A stretch of 64,000 nucleotides of DNA from Sisyra terminalis (taxonomy: Eukaryota > Arthropoda > Insecta > Neuroptera > Sisyridae). A model generated the notes under the pieces. That model saw only the letters and a program-made list of their open reading frames with translations, made no database searches and was not told where the DNA came from. The translations under genes were made by a program, and so were the position numbers. The stretch spans positions 34,635,482 through 34,699,481 of the forward strand of contig OY292274.1 in NCBI GenBank assembly GCA_958496175.1, in the 5' to 3' direction. Shown here in pieces: positions 22,054 through 33,134 of the stretch (position 1 is its first letter; every line of letters starts with the position of its first letter).

Positions 22054-23616
22054 TTATAATAAAGTATTATAAATATCTATACCAGATTTCCCACGGATAT
22101 TAAGCCAATACTCGAACAAGCCTCTTTTTTGAAAATCCTCGGGCCATGTTTGATTCAGCCAAGCACTTTTAAATTCATCAAGGACTTCCTTCGGTAAGTT
22201 GCTTTCAAAAGTCATCAAATGTTTTTGTTTATCCTCATATAATTCGTTCTGTATTTTTTTTTCAGTACTAGTTGTTTTAGCTTTATTTTTTTTATTGAAG
22301 CCATCATAGTCAATAGCAGAAGAGTCAAAAGGATACAAGCCTGTTACCTTAAATCCACTGACAACAGCTTTAGTCTCTTCTTTCATGTTATCCAGAGCAA
22401 ACTTGAGAACTGCTGGAAAGTCTTCCTTCTTTATTTGTGTAACACTTTTAAGATTTTTCCATCTTGGTACCGCTTTCTTCCAATTTTCTTTAAAGGAGTG
22501 AAAATAACTAATATCGAGTGGTTGCAAGATGTGTGTTGAGTTAGGAACAAGGCCAATTAGTTCTATATTTTTTTCTTTACAGAATGAGGCTAAAGGCAAA
22601 GTTATATGTGATGAGTGATTATCTAAGAATAACACGATTGGAAACTCAGTATCTTGTTTTAATAGCCATGGATGAAATATATTTGTGATATATTCATAGA
22701 ATGATTCAGAAGTCATCCAGCCATTATCTGAAAGACCGATACCCCAACCTTCAGGACAATTTTTAACTATTTTTTCTGGCACTTCTTTGTAAGAAAACAT
22801 CAACATCGGCGGTGCACGGTCACCATTAGCATTGTACATAAATAAGACAGTAAATCCTTCTTCATCGGAATCCACAACTTTATATGCAGAGCGAGATCCT
22901 TTGTTTAATAAAACTTTTTCAGCTGGCGGACATAAACTTACATGCGTTTCGTCACAATTAAAAATCCTCTTAGGAGAAATATCATGCAATTTTTTTTCGG
23001 TTAAATATTTTTCTTGCTCCTCAAACCATTCTTTTAAATCATCACTTGTAACTGCTGCTCTGCTTTTGGTCAAGTGTTGTGGTTTTCTGATTGACAACTG
23101 TGGATGCCGTTTTTTGAAGCCCTCGCACCAATGGCGACTTGGTCGGCAGTCAATAAACGGAGTCTCTTTTTTTGATAATTTTACATACTGTTGAACTGAA
23201 TCTAACAATTCTGTTTTCGTAACCGGCAAACCACTCTGAGCTCTGAAAAGAATCCAGTCCACAATGTTAACTTCTTCAGTCTCTGAGAAAACTGTTGCAG
23301 GTCCAGTTTTTTGTTTAGTTTTTGTAGGGTTTTCTTTTCTTCTGAAGAGCGTAGTTAAAGGCACTCCGTATGCAGTCGCAGCTTTTCTCATCGAAAGACC
23401 AGTGTCCATAGCTTTCAAAGCATTAGCTACATCATCAGCAGAATAATTCAGTCGTGTAGATTTATTTTTCCTTGAGACTCTTGACGTTTTTTTAGAACTT
23501 TTAACTAGAACTACAGATCTTGAAACTTTGGAGTTATTTTCACATACATTTCCAGATTTAATTTTATTTTTTTCCTTGGATTTATTTACATTAGTTTTTT
23601 TTTTAGTCTTCCCCAT
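22054..23616 (-). CDS. pogo/Tigger-like transposase, intact ORF
   Basis: A single 520-residue ORF. A lysine-rich start is followed by a Psq/CENP-B-type helix-turn-helix (about 55-95, LSMRKAATAYGVPLTTLFRR), a second DNA-binding helical region (about 110-185) and a DDE_1 catalytic domain. The three acidic residues are present: D222 in CDETH, D332 in LDNHSSH and D368 in LQPLD. Pogo enzymes use such a triad for cut-and-paste transposition at TA (family knowledge). No frameshift or stop is present. Upstream of the ATG, TTTCAG at about 23641 looks like a 3' splice site, suggesting a 5' UTR intron. Outer inverted repeats could not be assigned, so it may be a recent transposon copy or a domesticated gene. 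Confidence 0.88.
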   Translation of the reverse strand: MGKTKKKTNVNKSKEKNKIKSGNVCENNSKVSRSVVLVKSSKKTSRVSRKNKSTRLNYSADDVANALKAMDTGLSMRKAATAYGVPLTTLFRRKENPTKTKQKTGPATVFSETEEVNIVDWILFRAQSGLPVTKTELLDSVQQYVKLSKKETPFIDCRPSRHWCEGFKKRHPQLSIRKPQHLTKSRAAVTSDDLKEWFEEQEKYLTEKKLHDISPKRIFNCDETHVSLCPPAEKVLLNKGSRSAYKVVDSDEEGFTVLFMYNANGDRAPPMLMFSYKEVPEKIVKNCPEGWGIGLSDNGWMTSESFYEYITNIFHPWLLKQDTEFPIVLFLDNHSSHITLPLASFCKEKNIELIGLVPNSTHILQPLDISYFHSFKENWKKAVPRWKNLKSVTQIKKEDFPAVLKFALDNMKEETKAVVSGFKVTGLYPFDSSAIDYDGFNKKNKAKTTSTEKKIQNELYEDKQKHLMTFESNLPKEVLDEFKSAWLNQTWPEDFQKRGLFEYWLNIRGKSGIDIYNTLL

Positions 23617-23989
23617 ATTTATTGAAGAAAACTGTCATCTGAAATGAATAATTATTAATTCAATTTGCATAACTTTTATTTATTATTCAAGTAACAAAAT
23701 TTTTGAGGTTAGTTTTTAATTTTCATGTTATTTTTGAATTTAAGTACTTACCCACAAGTACGTTTATGGTGACATACACTATATTAACATGTATTCTACG
23801 AAAATTGCTCTTTTTAAAATAATTAACAATTATATGCACTTAATCAAATAAATAATGCTAACAAGAATAATTGTTTCATAATACGCAAAAATATATGTAC
23901 GTAGTACATGAAGCACTCACTATACTGTTTCATAAACGTGGACTATTTAAAAATTAATGTACCTGAATGTACCAATTGTGAAACACCCA

Positions 23990-24560
23990 CACACAAGAGG
24001 CGATTTTTAATTTTTGTTTGTTTTGCAACAATCAAACTTTTTAAAATCTTATTTTTATGAACCAATGATTGTGACGACTTGGACCAATTATATATTCTGC
24101 TGAAAGCATTAAGAGAGCAATTTTTTAGCATATATTTCATTATCAATTAAAATATACAATCGATACAATCCTACAAACTAACTTTTCTTCGGTATTTAGA
24201 ACAATTTTAAAACCAATTATTGCTGGAAACAAATAAAATATTCGTATTTATTTCCACGTTTTCCACCTATTTCTAACAATTTTGTATATGCAACGTCCAA
24301 ATGTGCGAAATCGAATAGCTTTTAAGTCTTTTAAGTCATGATAATCTAAATAAAGATTATAATTTTTTTCGTTTTACATTGTATTTTCCAATATAAATGC
24401 ATATTTGTGCCGATGAAATTTGGAAAGTGTTTTCCTTATAGAATGCCGTTATATAATAAGAAAGGGTTTTTTTGATAATTCCTCCTCTAAAAGAGTAAAA
24501 AATGGTGGCAAAGTTTGTACGGCATAACGTCTAATAAACAATCGAAATTTCAAATTTCAT
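23990..24560 (-). repeat. Dispersed repeat family B, copy 2 (inverted)
   Basis: This is the reverse complement of the 14950-15560 region, including GAGGCGATTTTTAATTTTTG, AACTTTTCTTCGGTATTTAG and the ATAATAAGAAAGGGTTTTT block. Order is conserved with small gaps. No coding sequence. Confidence 0.65.
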
Positions 24561-24694
24561 TATCAAAGTTCTGTTATAGACAAAGCAGATTCTAAGTTTT
24601 TGTTCCTAATAACAAACCAACTTTGTTTTATTTTAAGCGATAAAACGCTTTGTCTATAACAGAACTTTGATAATGAAATTTGAAATTTCGATTG
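24539..24694. repeat. Perfect 48-bp inverted repeat
   Basis: Arms 24539-24586 and 24647-24694 are exact complements as read by eye, around a 60-bp spacer. They include GTTCTGTTATAGACAAAGC. The arm also contains the family B end sequence (AATCGAAATTTCAAATTTCA), so the palindrome probably formed at the end of that repeat. Confidence 0.75.
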
Positions 24695-25219
24695 TTTTTC
24701 GAAAATGAAAAATAGATAGTTTTTGATATGTATTTTATCGCCATTAATGGCTCCACACGATTTCGCTTTTAAACAAGCAAATTCACGACACGGTAGAGCA
24801 TAAAAAGAAAACATATATCTCTATCTCATGTTTCAGTGGAGTTCAATCATCTGTAGCGTTAAATTCGAGTTAGTCGCTGAAAAAGCTTATAAAATCAGCT
24901 AATAATGTCTCAAAAACGTATGAGAAGCTATAGGATTTTGTTTGAAACGTTTTAAATTTAAATATTTATAAAAACATTTATTTGTTCGTTTAATTCTGAA
25001 ACGCAAACGCTAACTGAAGCGTTAAATTCAAGTTCATAGCTATAAGACATTTAAGAAAGATTAATTTGCGAAACACCCATAATAAATTTCTTAAAATTAT
25101 ATGGAGCATTTTAAATTATATATTTAAATTAAAAATATTTTGAAACTTTTCATTTTAGCCCGTAATTTCAAACTCTAGAAAGATTATTGCTTAATTTTTA
25201 CTGTGTTTGTATATTTTTC

Positions 25220-27030
25220 CATTGTGTATACAATATATAGAATATATTGCAATTCAATATATGTAGTATAATTTAATATAAAAATATATAAAAATCATAC
25301 CATAAACATAAATTTGAATAGAAGTTCAAACAAAAATATTTGTGACGTATTGCCCACATACGTATTTCGATTGCCAAGTAAACTTCCTCAGTGGTCATCA
25401 AGTAATTTGGATCATTCCGTAACTGCTTTATGATGATTCACAAAATAATCACGGATTGATCTCAATTTATAAGTCGTGCCTTTCTCTTTTTGCGATGTGG
25501 TTATGGAAGGGGGGGGGGTGTTCCCAAATTTCCTTACTTTCACCGAATCCTTCATGAGTAACCCGAAAAGTGGCGAATTTTGAGTTGGCCCATTATCCCA
25601 GTTTATTACCTTTCCTTTTCTTTTAACAATTTCTATGCTTTCGAGTGCATCCAATCGGTTTGTTCGGTGAACACTTTTTAGAATTCTAGCTTCTGCAAAT
25701 GTATGTCCTGTTTCCAGTGCATGTTCTGCCACACATGATTTTTCCACTCTTGCATATTTTATGCTTGCCAGATGTTCCTAATACCTAACCCCTATTTGTC
25801 TTCTAGTCTGACCGACGTAGCTTTTATCACAGCCCGTGCAAGGGATTTCATAAATTCCTGTTTTTTGTATGTCCGGAATTTTATCTTTGGAACCGTTGAA
25901 AAATTCACCCAACTTTTTGGTTGTATATCCAGTCTTTATTCCAAATTGTTTCCATATCCTTTCGATTCTTTGGGAAATCCCTGGATAATAAGGTAAAACA
26001 GACCAACGGATTTCTGGTCCTTCCACCGTTCGTAAAGTGGTTTCCGATAGTTTTTTCCTCCAAAGAGCCCTTTTGAGGATTCTGTCAATAATTTCGGTAG
26101 AGTATCCTTTAAAGGTCGCCACAACTTTAATGTATTCTAATTCTTTTGTAAACAGATTTTTTACCAAAGGTACATTTACGAGTCGGTTCATCAAGGAATA
26201 GAAAACAGCCACTTTATGGCTATTATGACATACGGATTCAACCATAACATATCTATCTACATGTGTTGGTTTTCTGTAGATATCAAAAACTAGGTTACCC
26301 TGGTTTCTGGCTATTTTAAAGTCTAAAAATGGTAAACTACAATATTTTTCTCCTTCTACCGTAAATGTTATGCCAGGCTGTATTGAGTTTAGATAATCCA
26401 AGAACTTGTCCGGATCTATTGTCCCTTCATCATAAATAGCAAAAACGTCGTCAACATATCTATACCAAACCCTAGGAAAATGAACACAATTTCATTTCGC
26501 CTGCAGTTCGAAGTTGCTCATAAAAAGATTTACCAAGAAAGTGACAAAGGATTGCCCATGGCCGTGCCTTGTGATTGTTGGTAATATGAACCTCTAAATT
26601 GAAAAATAGTTTGGTTCATGCAATGTTTCGTTAAATTTTTGGTAATAAACTGGGAAAATGGGCCAATTCAAAATTCGCCACTTTTCGGGTTACTCATGAA
26701 GGATTCTGTGAAAGTAAGGAAATTTGGGAACACCCCCCCCCTCCATAACCACATCGCAAAAAGAGAAAGGCACGACTTATAAATTGAGATCAATTCGTGA
26801 TTATTTTGTGAATCATCATAAAGCAGTTATGGAGTGATCCAAATCACTTGATGGCCAGTGAGGAAGATTACTTGGCAATCGAAATACGTATGTGGGCAAT
26901 ACGTCACAAATATTTTTGTTTGAACTTCTGTTCAAATTTATGTTTATGGTATGATTTTTATATATTTTTATATTAAATTATACTACATACATTGAACCGC
27001 AATATATTGTATACACAGTATAACTGTTCA
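25220..27030 (-). mobile_element. Penelope-like retroelement, 5' truncated, with inverted tail copy
   Basis: The minus strand from about 26640 to 25220 carries the 3' half of a Penelope-like element: part of the reverse transcriptase, a GIY-YIG endonuclease and a terminal noncoding region. From about 26641 to 27030 the terminal part, including the last codons and the terminal noncoding sequence, is repeated in inverted orientation. Such inverted partial copies are typical of this class. Hammerhead-like cores are present in both copies (about 25345-25405 and 26845-26905) but decayed: the core reads CUGAGGA and the cleavage position is G. An outlying fragment is at 3815-4180. Confidence 0.85.
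25412..26595 (-). pseudogene. Penelope-like RT / GIY-YIG endonuclease, disrupted
   Basis: Read on the minus strand, a TAMGNPL reverse-transcriptase motif (about 26565) is followed by a frameshift. Then come FLVNLFMSNFE, an in-frame TGA, and WYRYVDDVFAIYDEG with the YVDD catalytic motif (about 26450). The long open part (25778-26401) covers the thumb and linker and ends with GIYEIPCTGCDKSYVGQTRR, the GIY-YIG nuclease core. A TAG then separates it from the EHLASIKYARVEKSCVAEHA segment that ends the protein (25412-25768). At least one frameshift and two stops make it inactive. The element type copies itself by target-primed reverse transcription (family knowledge). Confidence 0.88.
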
Positions 27031-28012
27031 AAGTCAGCGAAAAAATCATATTTTGATTACTTTTTCATTGTTTGTGAAAATCAACTTTTCACATCAAATT
27101 TTTAGATTTCCATAAAAGAATATAAATTTTCGATAGAATAACATTACAGTCAATAAAATAGCTATCGACTGAGAACCCAAGAATTTTTCTTCTGAAATAT
27201 TTTAAATATTTGATCCTAATTGAAAAAAAATCATTCTTTAAAACTCTTGTACTATACATAGTAATAACTATTAAAGTTTTAGCAACTACAGGATTTATAA
27301 AAACCGATATATATGATAAAACTTGACCGACACATTTGGATGGATTGGATTCCACCTTGATCATTAGTCGAGATTAAAATATAAAGATTAGTCATTAATG
27401 TTAACCAAATTTAAGAAACGATACAAACCAATAATATTTAACTTCAATTCTATAGTCGATTTATTGGCGAATTGAATTAACTCCAAAATAGAGAATGAGA
27501 CGTTGTCAAATTGTACCAGCCCGATTGTATACCACTCCCTCTAAAACACATTAGATGTCATTTAAAGTTATTAAAGGCACTTAAATGTAAAGATTTCAAA
27601 ATGTCTCTTAATGCCTTTTTTAGCAGGGATATTACTGATATTTTTTTTGTTGAAATATTTCATATATACGTTCAATTCAAATTAAAATACGATTGTTTGG
27701 AAATTTTCTTATATTGCGTAAGTATATCAAGAAGTAATTTATGTTTATTTTAAAAATCTACACAAAAAAAAAAAAATAAATCTTAATAAATTTCTGTAAA
27801 ACACCCAAGACGAAAACATCAGAGAGAAAAACAAGAAGAAACTAAGTTCGAATTATAGAAGTATATTTTGTAACCAAATTATAAAAAAAAATAAAACCAT
27901 GACAATCGAAAAACTATTGGCACTTAGTTTGACACAATTATCTAGTTCCGTTTCCCCCCGCATTCGCAAAGGATACTGATCTATTATACGATTGTACTGC
28001 AGCATCTTCGAC
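27031..28012. other. Spacer downstream of the repeat-protein gene
   Basis: AT-rich. A family A fragment (about 27455-27505) and a GCATTTTAAATG-type fragment (about 27540-27640) are present. A minus-strand frame (27089-27364) is hydrophobic, but nothing supports it as a gene. The end (27860-28012) is the 3' region of the repeat-protein gene, including degenerate in-frame repeat sequence past the stop (about 27937-28012). Confidence 0.5.
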
Positions 28013-31000
28013 TTAAGCACTTGCATATGATTCGGATCCACTATAGGATTGTACCGAAGCACCATGTCCACCTGCACTTCCATATGATCCTGATCCACTA
28101 TAAGATTGTACGGCACCACCTTGTCGTCCTGTACTTGCATATGATCCGGATCCACTATAGGATTGTAATGAAGCACCTTGTCCTTCCACGTTGACAGAAG
28201 ATCCAGAACCACTATGCGATTGAACCATTGCGCCATTTCCTCCTGCAGTGGCTGTTGATCCTGACCCGCTATAGGATTGCACCGAAGCACCTTGTTTTCC
28301 CATGATGGCAGATGACCCGGAACCGCTTTGTGATTGAACCATTGCACCATTTCCTCCTGCAAGAGCTGTTGACCCTGATCCACTATACGATTGTACCGAA
28401 GAACCTTGTCCTCCCACGATGGCGGATGATCCAGAACCACTATGTGATTGAACCATTGCGCCATTTCCTCCTGCAATAGCTGTTGATCCTGATCCACTAT
28501 AGGATTGTACCGAAGCACTTTGTTTTCTCACGATGGCAGATGACCCGGGACCACTATGTGATTGAACCATTGCGCCATTTCCTCCTGCAATAGCTGTTGA
28601 TCCTGATCCACTATACGATTGTACCGAAGCACCTTGTCCTCCCACGATGGCGGATGATCCAGAACCACTATGTGATTGAACCATTGCGCCATTTCCTCCT
28701 GCAGTAGCTGTTGATCCTGATCCACTATAGGATTGTACCGAAGCACCTTGTCCTCCCACGATGGCGGATGATCCAGAACCACTATTTGATTGAACCATTG
28801 CGCTATTTCCTCCTGTAGTGCCTGATGATCCTGATCCACTGTAGGATTGAACTGCGCCACCTTCCCCTCCTGCACTTGCATATGACCCAGACCCACTGTA
28901 GGATTGTACTGAAGCGTCTTGTCCTTTCACGTAAGCAGATGATCCGGAACCACTATGTGATTGAACTACTGCACCATTTCCCCCTGATGTGGCTGATGAT
29001 CCGGATCCACTATAAGTTTGTACTGCGCCACCCTGCCCTCCTGCACTCGCATAAGATCCAGATCCACTGTAAGATTGTACTGCGCCACCTTGTCCTTCTG
29101 CACTTGCATATGATCCTGATCCGCTCAAGGATTGAACTGCGCCACCTTGCCCTCCTGCACTTGCATATGACCCAGATCCACTGTAGGATTGTACTGAAGC
29201 GTCTTGTCCTTTCACGTAAGCAGATGACCCGGAACCACTATGTGATTGAACTACTGCACCATTTCCCTCTGATGTGGCTGATGATCCGGATCCACTATAA
29301 GTTTGTACTGCGCCACCCTGCCCTCCTGCACTCGCATAAGATCCAGATCCACTGTAAGATTGTACTGCGCCACCTTGTCCTTCTGCACTTGCATATGATC
29401 CTGATCCGCTCAAGGATTGAACTGCGCCACCTTGCCCTCCTGCACTTGCATATGACCCAGATCCACTGTAGGATTGTACTGAAGCGTCTTGTCCTTTCAC
29501 GTAAGCAGATGACCCGGAACCACTATGTGATTGAACTACTGCACCATTTCCCCCTGATGTGGCTGATGATCCGGATCCACTATAAGTTTGTACTGCGCCA
29601 CCCTGCCCTCCTGCACTCGCATAAGATCCAGATCCACTGTAAGATTGTACTGCGCCACCTTGTCCTTCTGCACTTGCATATGATCCTGATCCGCTCAAGG
29701 ATTGAACTGCGCCACCTTGCCCTCCTGCACTTGCATATGACCCAGATCCACTGTAGGATTGTACTGAAGCGTCTTGTCCTTTCACGTAAGCAGATGACCC
29801 GGAACCACTATGTGATTGAACTACTGCACCATTTCCCCCTGATGTGGCTGATGATGCGGATCCACTATAAGTTTGTACTGCGCCACCCTGCCCTCCTGCA
29901 CTCGCATAAGATCCAGATCCACTGTAAGATTGTACTGCGCCACCTTGTCCTTCTGCACTTGCATATGATCCTGATCCGCTCAAGGATTGAACTGCGCCAC
30001 CTTCCCCTCCTGCACTTGCATATGACCCAGACCCACTGTAGGATTGTACTGAAGCGTCTTGTCCTTTCACGTAAGCAGATGACCCGGAACCACTATGTGA
30101 TTGAACTACTGCACCATTTCCCCCTGATGTGGCTGATGATCCGGATCCACTATAAGTTTGAACTGCTCCACCCTGCCCTCCTGCACTCGCATAAGATCCA
30201 GATCCACTGTAAGATTGTACTGCGCCACCTTGTCCTTCTGCACTTGCATATGATCCTGATCCGCTCAAGGATTGAATTTCGCCACCTTGCCCTCCTGCAC
30301 TTGCATATGATCCTGATCCGCTCAAGGATTGAACTGCGCCACCTTCCCCTCCTGCACTTGCATATGACCCAGACCCACTGTAGGATTGTACTGAAGCGTC
30401 TTGTCCTTTCACGTAAGCAGATGACCCGGAACCACTATGTGATTGAACTACTGCACCATTTCCCCCTGATGTGGCTGATGATCCGGATCCACTATAAGTT
30501 TGTACTGCGCCACCCTGCCCTCCTGCACTCGCATAAGATCCAGAACCACTGTAAGATTGTACTGCGCCACCTTGTCCTTCTGCACTTGCATATGATCCTG
30601 ATCCGCTCAAGGATTGAACTGCGCCACCTTCCCCTCCTGCACTTGCATATGACCCAGACCCACTGTAGGATTGTACTGAAGCGTCTTGTCCTTTCACGTA
30701 AGCAGATGACCCGGAACCACTATGTGATTGAACTACTGCACCATTTCCCCCTGATGTGGCTGATGATCCGGATCCACTATAAGTTTGTACTGCTCCACCC
30801 TGCCCTCCTGCACTCGCATAAGATCCAGATCCACTGTAAGATTGTACTGCGCCACTTTGTCCTTCTGCACTTGCATATGATCCTGATCCGCTCAAGGATT
30901 GAATTTCGCCACCTTGCCCTCCTGCACTTGCATATGATCCTGATCCGCTCAAGGATTGAACTGCGCCACCTTCCCCTCCTGCACTTGCATATGACCCAGA

Positions 31001-31958
31001 CCCACTGTAGGATTGTACTGAAGCGTCTTGTCCTTTCACGTAAGCAGATGACCCGGAACCACTATGTGATTGAACTACTGCACCATTTCCCCCTGATGTG
31101 GCTGATGATCCGGATCCACTATAAGTTTGTACTGCGCCACCCTGCCCTCCTGCACTCGCATAAGATCCAGATCCACTGTAAGATTGTACTGCGCCCCCTT
31201 GTCCTTCTGCACTTGCATATGATCCTGATCCGCTCAAGGATTGAACTTCGCCACCTTGTCCTTCTGCACTTGCATATGATCCTGATCCACTGTAGGATTG
31301 TGCATCGCCACTTTGCCCCCCTGCACTTGCATATGATCCTGATCCACTATAGGATTGTGCTGAAACACCTTGTCCTTTCACGTTGGCAGATGAGCCAGAG
31401 CCACTAAATGATTTTACTGCACCATCTTGTCCTCCAACATTTACATATGATCCTGAATCGCTGTTGCTACTACCGGATTGCTCGTTAGCACCATTATTAG
31501 TAGTACATGGGCATAATTCTAAAAAGTTAAATATATCAATTTAAGTAGCTAGATAATAGATATGAATACTAATTACAATTTATGAAGATTATATATATTT
31601 TGGTTATAAGTTATGATACAATTTTCAAACAATTATGCGTTTAAATTAAATTGTTTAAAGAACTCCTGGTTTAATATTAATAATATTTATGTATTTGCAA
31701 AGATATCAGTTTTTTTACTATTTTAACTACTTGTAAATGTGTTTTAGTGTTTTGTGTGTTTTAGAATGATATTATTTCTTTTTGATATTGTTACTTACTT
31801 GGTTTTGTTGAACATGGATTACAACGAATGATCTAAAAACATTTTTAACTTCATTAACCATTCCCAAATATTACAAAATATAAAATACGAACCGTTACGA
31901 AGAATCCCAATAGAACAAAAACCCACAATGAGTAATTGAAGTAGTGCACGTTTACCAT
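28013..31958 (-). CDS. Secreted Gly/Ser-rich tandem-repeat protein (silk/glue/mucin-like)
   Basis: Three exons: 31893-31958, 31799-31832 and 28013-31518, giving 1201 residues with consistent phases. Residues 1-25 (MVNVHYFNYSLWVFVLLGFF and on) form a signal peptide; a short Cys-rich piece follows (C26, C29, C36, C38 in RCNPCSTKPKLCPC). The rest is about 60 units of 19 residues, YSGSGSYASAGGQGGAVQS and variants. Most of the array is in higher-order blocks of five (285 bp) or six (342 bp) units; the C-terminal quarter alternates two unit types (SSAIVGGQGASVQS and STATAGGNGAMVQS). Low charge and Gly/Ser/Ala richness suit an extruded structural protein such as silk, glue, egg coat or sheath material; the tissue cannot be told. 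A TATAAA lies about 50 bp upstream. I do not recognise a named family. Confidence 0.85.
28020..31420 (-). repeat. 57-bp minisatellite with 285/342-bp higher-order units
   Basis: The coding repeat has a 57-bp period. The landmark GCGTCTT occurs at 28914, 29199, 29484, 29769, 30054, 30396, 30681 and 31023, spacings of 285 (five times) and 342 (twice). Neighbouring higher-order units are nearly identical, pointing to recent unequal exchange. The 28040-28850 part has a 114-bp (two-unit) rhythm and is older or separately amplified. Confidence 0.9.
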
Positions 31959-32004
31959 TTTGATTTTAATACAAAGTTCAACCTATAACTAGGATTTTTT
32001 TTGG

Positions 32005-32010
32005 TTTATA
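32005..32010 (-). promoter_or_regulatory. Probable TATA box of the repeat-protein gene
   Basis: TATAAA reads on the minus strand 47-52 bp upstream of the ATG at 31958. That would place a start site roughly 30 bp downstream and leave a very short 5' UTR. Such compact TATA promoters are common for highly expressed secreted insect proteins. Inference from position only. Confidence 0.45.
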
Positions 32011-33134
32011 ATATTATCTTATATTACTGAAGTAGTCAGAAATAAAAGATGTCAACCCTTTAATTTTCTTAAGCTTTTATATCATTTTCTTCTGGTTAAC
32101 TTTACAATTTTTATTAACTTCAACAAATAATAAAAAGAAATACGTCAAACGTAGGTATTTATCTAAAAATTAAATTGTTACGTTTTTTATTGTACTTTTC
32201 TTATTGTATTCTTTTTTATTATTCTTGTTTTAATTGATTTATTATTAATATTAATTGAAAATGTTAATAATGAATACATTTTGCAAAAATTGTACGTTTG
32301 TAACGAAAAATCTAAATGTAGTTTTGTATAACAGTGATTTTTCTACCAAAATCATTTACAGTAAACAAATAAATTCAAAAGAGAACCCACAAATATATTG
32401 TTTTTACTTCAGGTTAGCAGAGTTCTACAAAATTAGGATAATTTTGGTTAAATTTTATAAAATTAGAGTAGGATAGATTTGCTTAAACAAGAGAATTGTG
32501 AGGGTTAATACTTATAAAGGTTGCTCCTGGAACGTTCGACATAGTCTATAATTTTAGGTCAAATATCAAGTTTCGTTCCGTTGGAAAACAAAATTGTTTA
32601 AAAGGACTGATTTATAATATTCATAACCGAATTCGGCAAATTGTGCTGATCCCGAATAAGTAGCTGTTCGAAATGATTCTATCAATTCTCTATATAATTG
32701 TATTCTACTTGAACAATTTTGAGTGGGTAGAGCAACCTACTGTATAGACATTAATTATTTGTCGTTGACTATTCATAACTAAAATGAAAAAATCGACTTT
32801 GAAAGGAAAACTTATTTAATCAAATTAATATTAACGCTTTCTGGGAAGATTTATAAAAATATATTACCTGGATAGTTTCCTTTCTCAAAATTTAACAATT
32901 TCGAACTATGCCTTACACTCGTTATACTATTTCGATTACGCTACAACAATGAATAACCTTATTATGTAATTATACGGTAATAAATAAATATGCTGAAAAG
33001 TATTTTCTTTAGAAAGGATTAATATTTTTTTTTTAATTCTTATTGTTTTTCAAGTGTTTTCAATAATTAAATTAAGTACTTACATTTTCTATAATGCAGA
33101 CAAGTTTACTGTCACTCTATTAATTTATATACTG
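32011..33134. other. AT-rich spacer upstream of the repeat-protein gene
   Basis: No gene or transposon recognised. A 73-codon plus-strand frame (32255-32476) is low-complexity and unlike any family I know. The left part presumably holds regulatory sequence of the repeat-protein gene. Confidence 0.45.

Larger units (their letters stand above)
23617..25219. other. Spacer made of dispersed repeats
   Basis: No gene. Positions 23990-24560 are an inverted copy of repeat family B (14950-15900). A perfect 48-bp palindrome arm pair lies at 24539-24586 and 24647-24694. Positions about 24795-24965, with ATATATCTCTATCTCATG, recur inverted at about 61545-61705. The remainder is AT-rich spacer. Confidence 0.55.

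Noticed and set aside
27089..27364. Hydrophobic minus-strand ORF resembling part of a chemoreceptor
   Set aside because: Only a general hydrophobic pattern, no conserved signature and no flanking exons.
28825..31407. Plus-strand 860-codon Leu/His/Ile-rich ORF
   Set aside because: It is the antisense frame of the 57-bp coding repeat; it has no splice or promoter context, while the minus strand has a signal peptide, exons and a TATA box.
28020..31420. Regular repeats resembling a CRISPR-like or satellite array
   Set aside because: Units are contiguous, all in one coding frame, without unique spacers, and translate to a coherent repeat protein.
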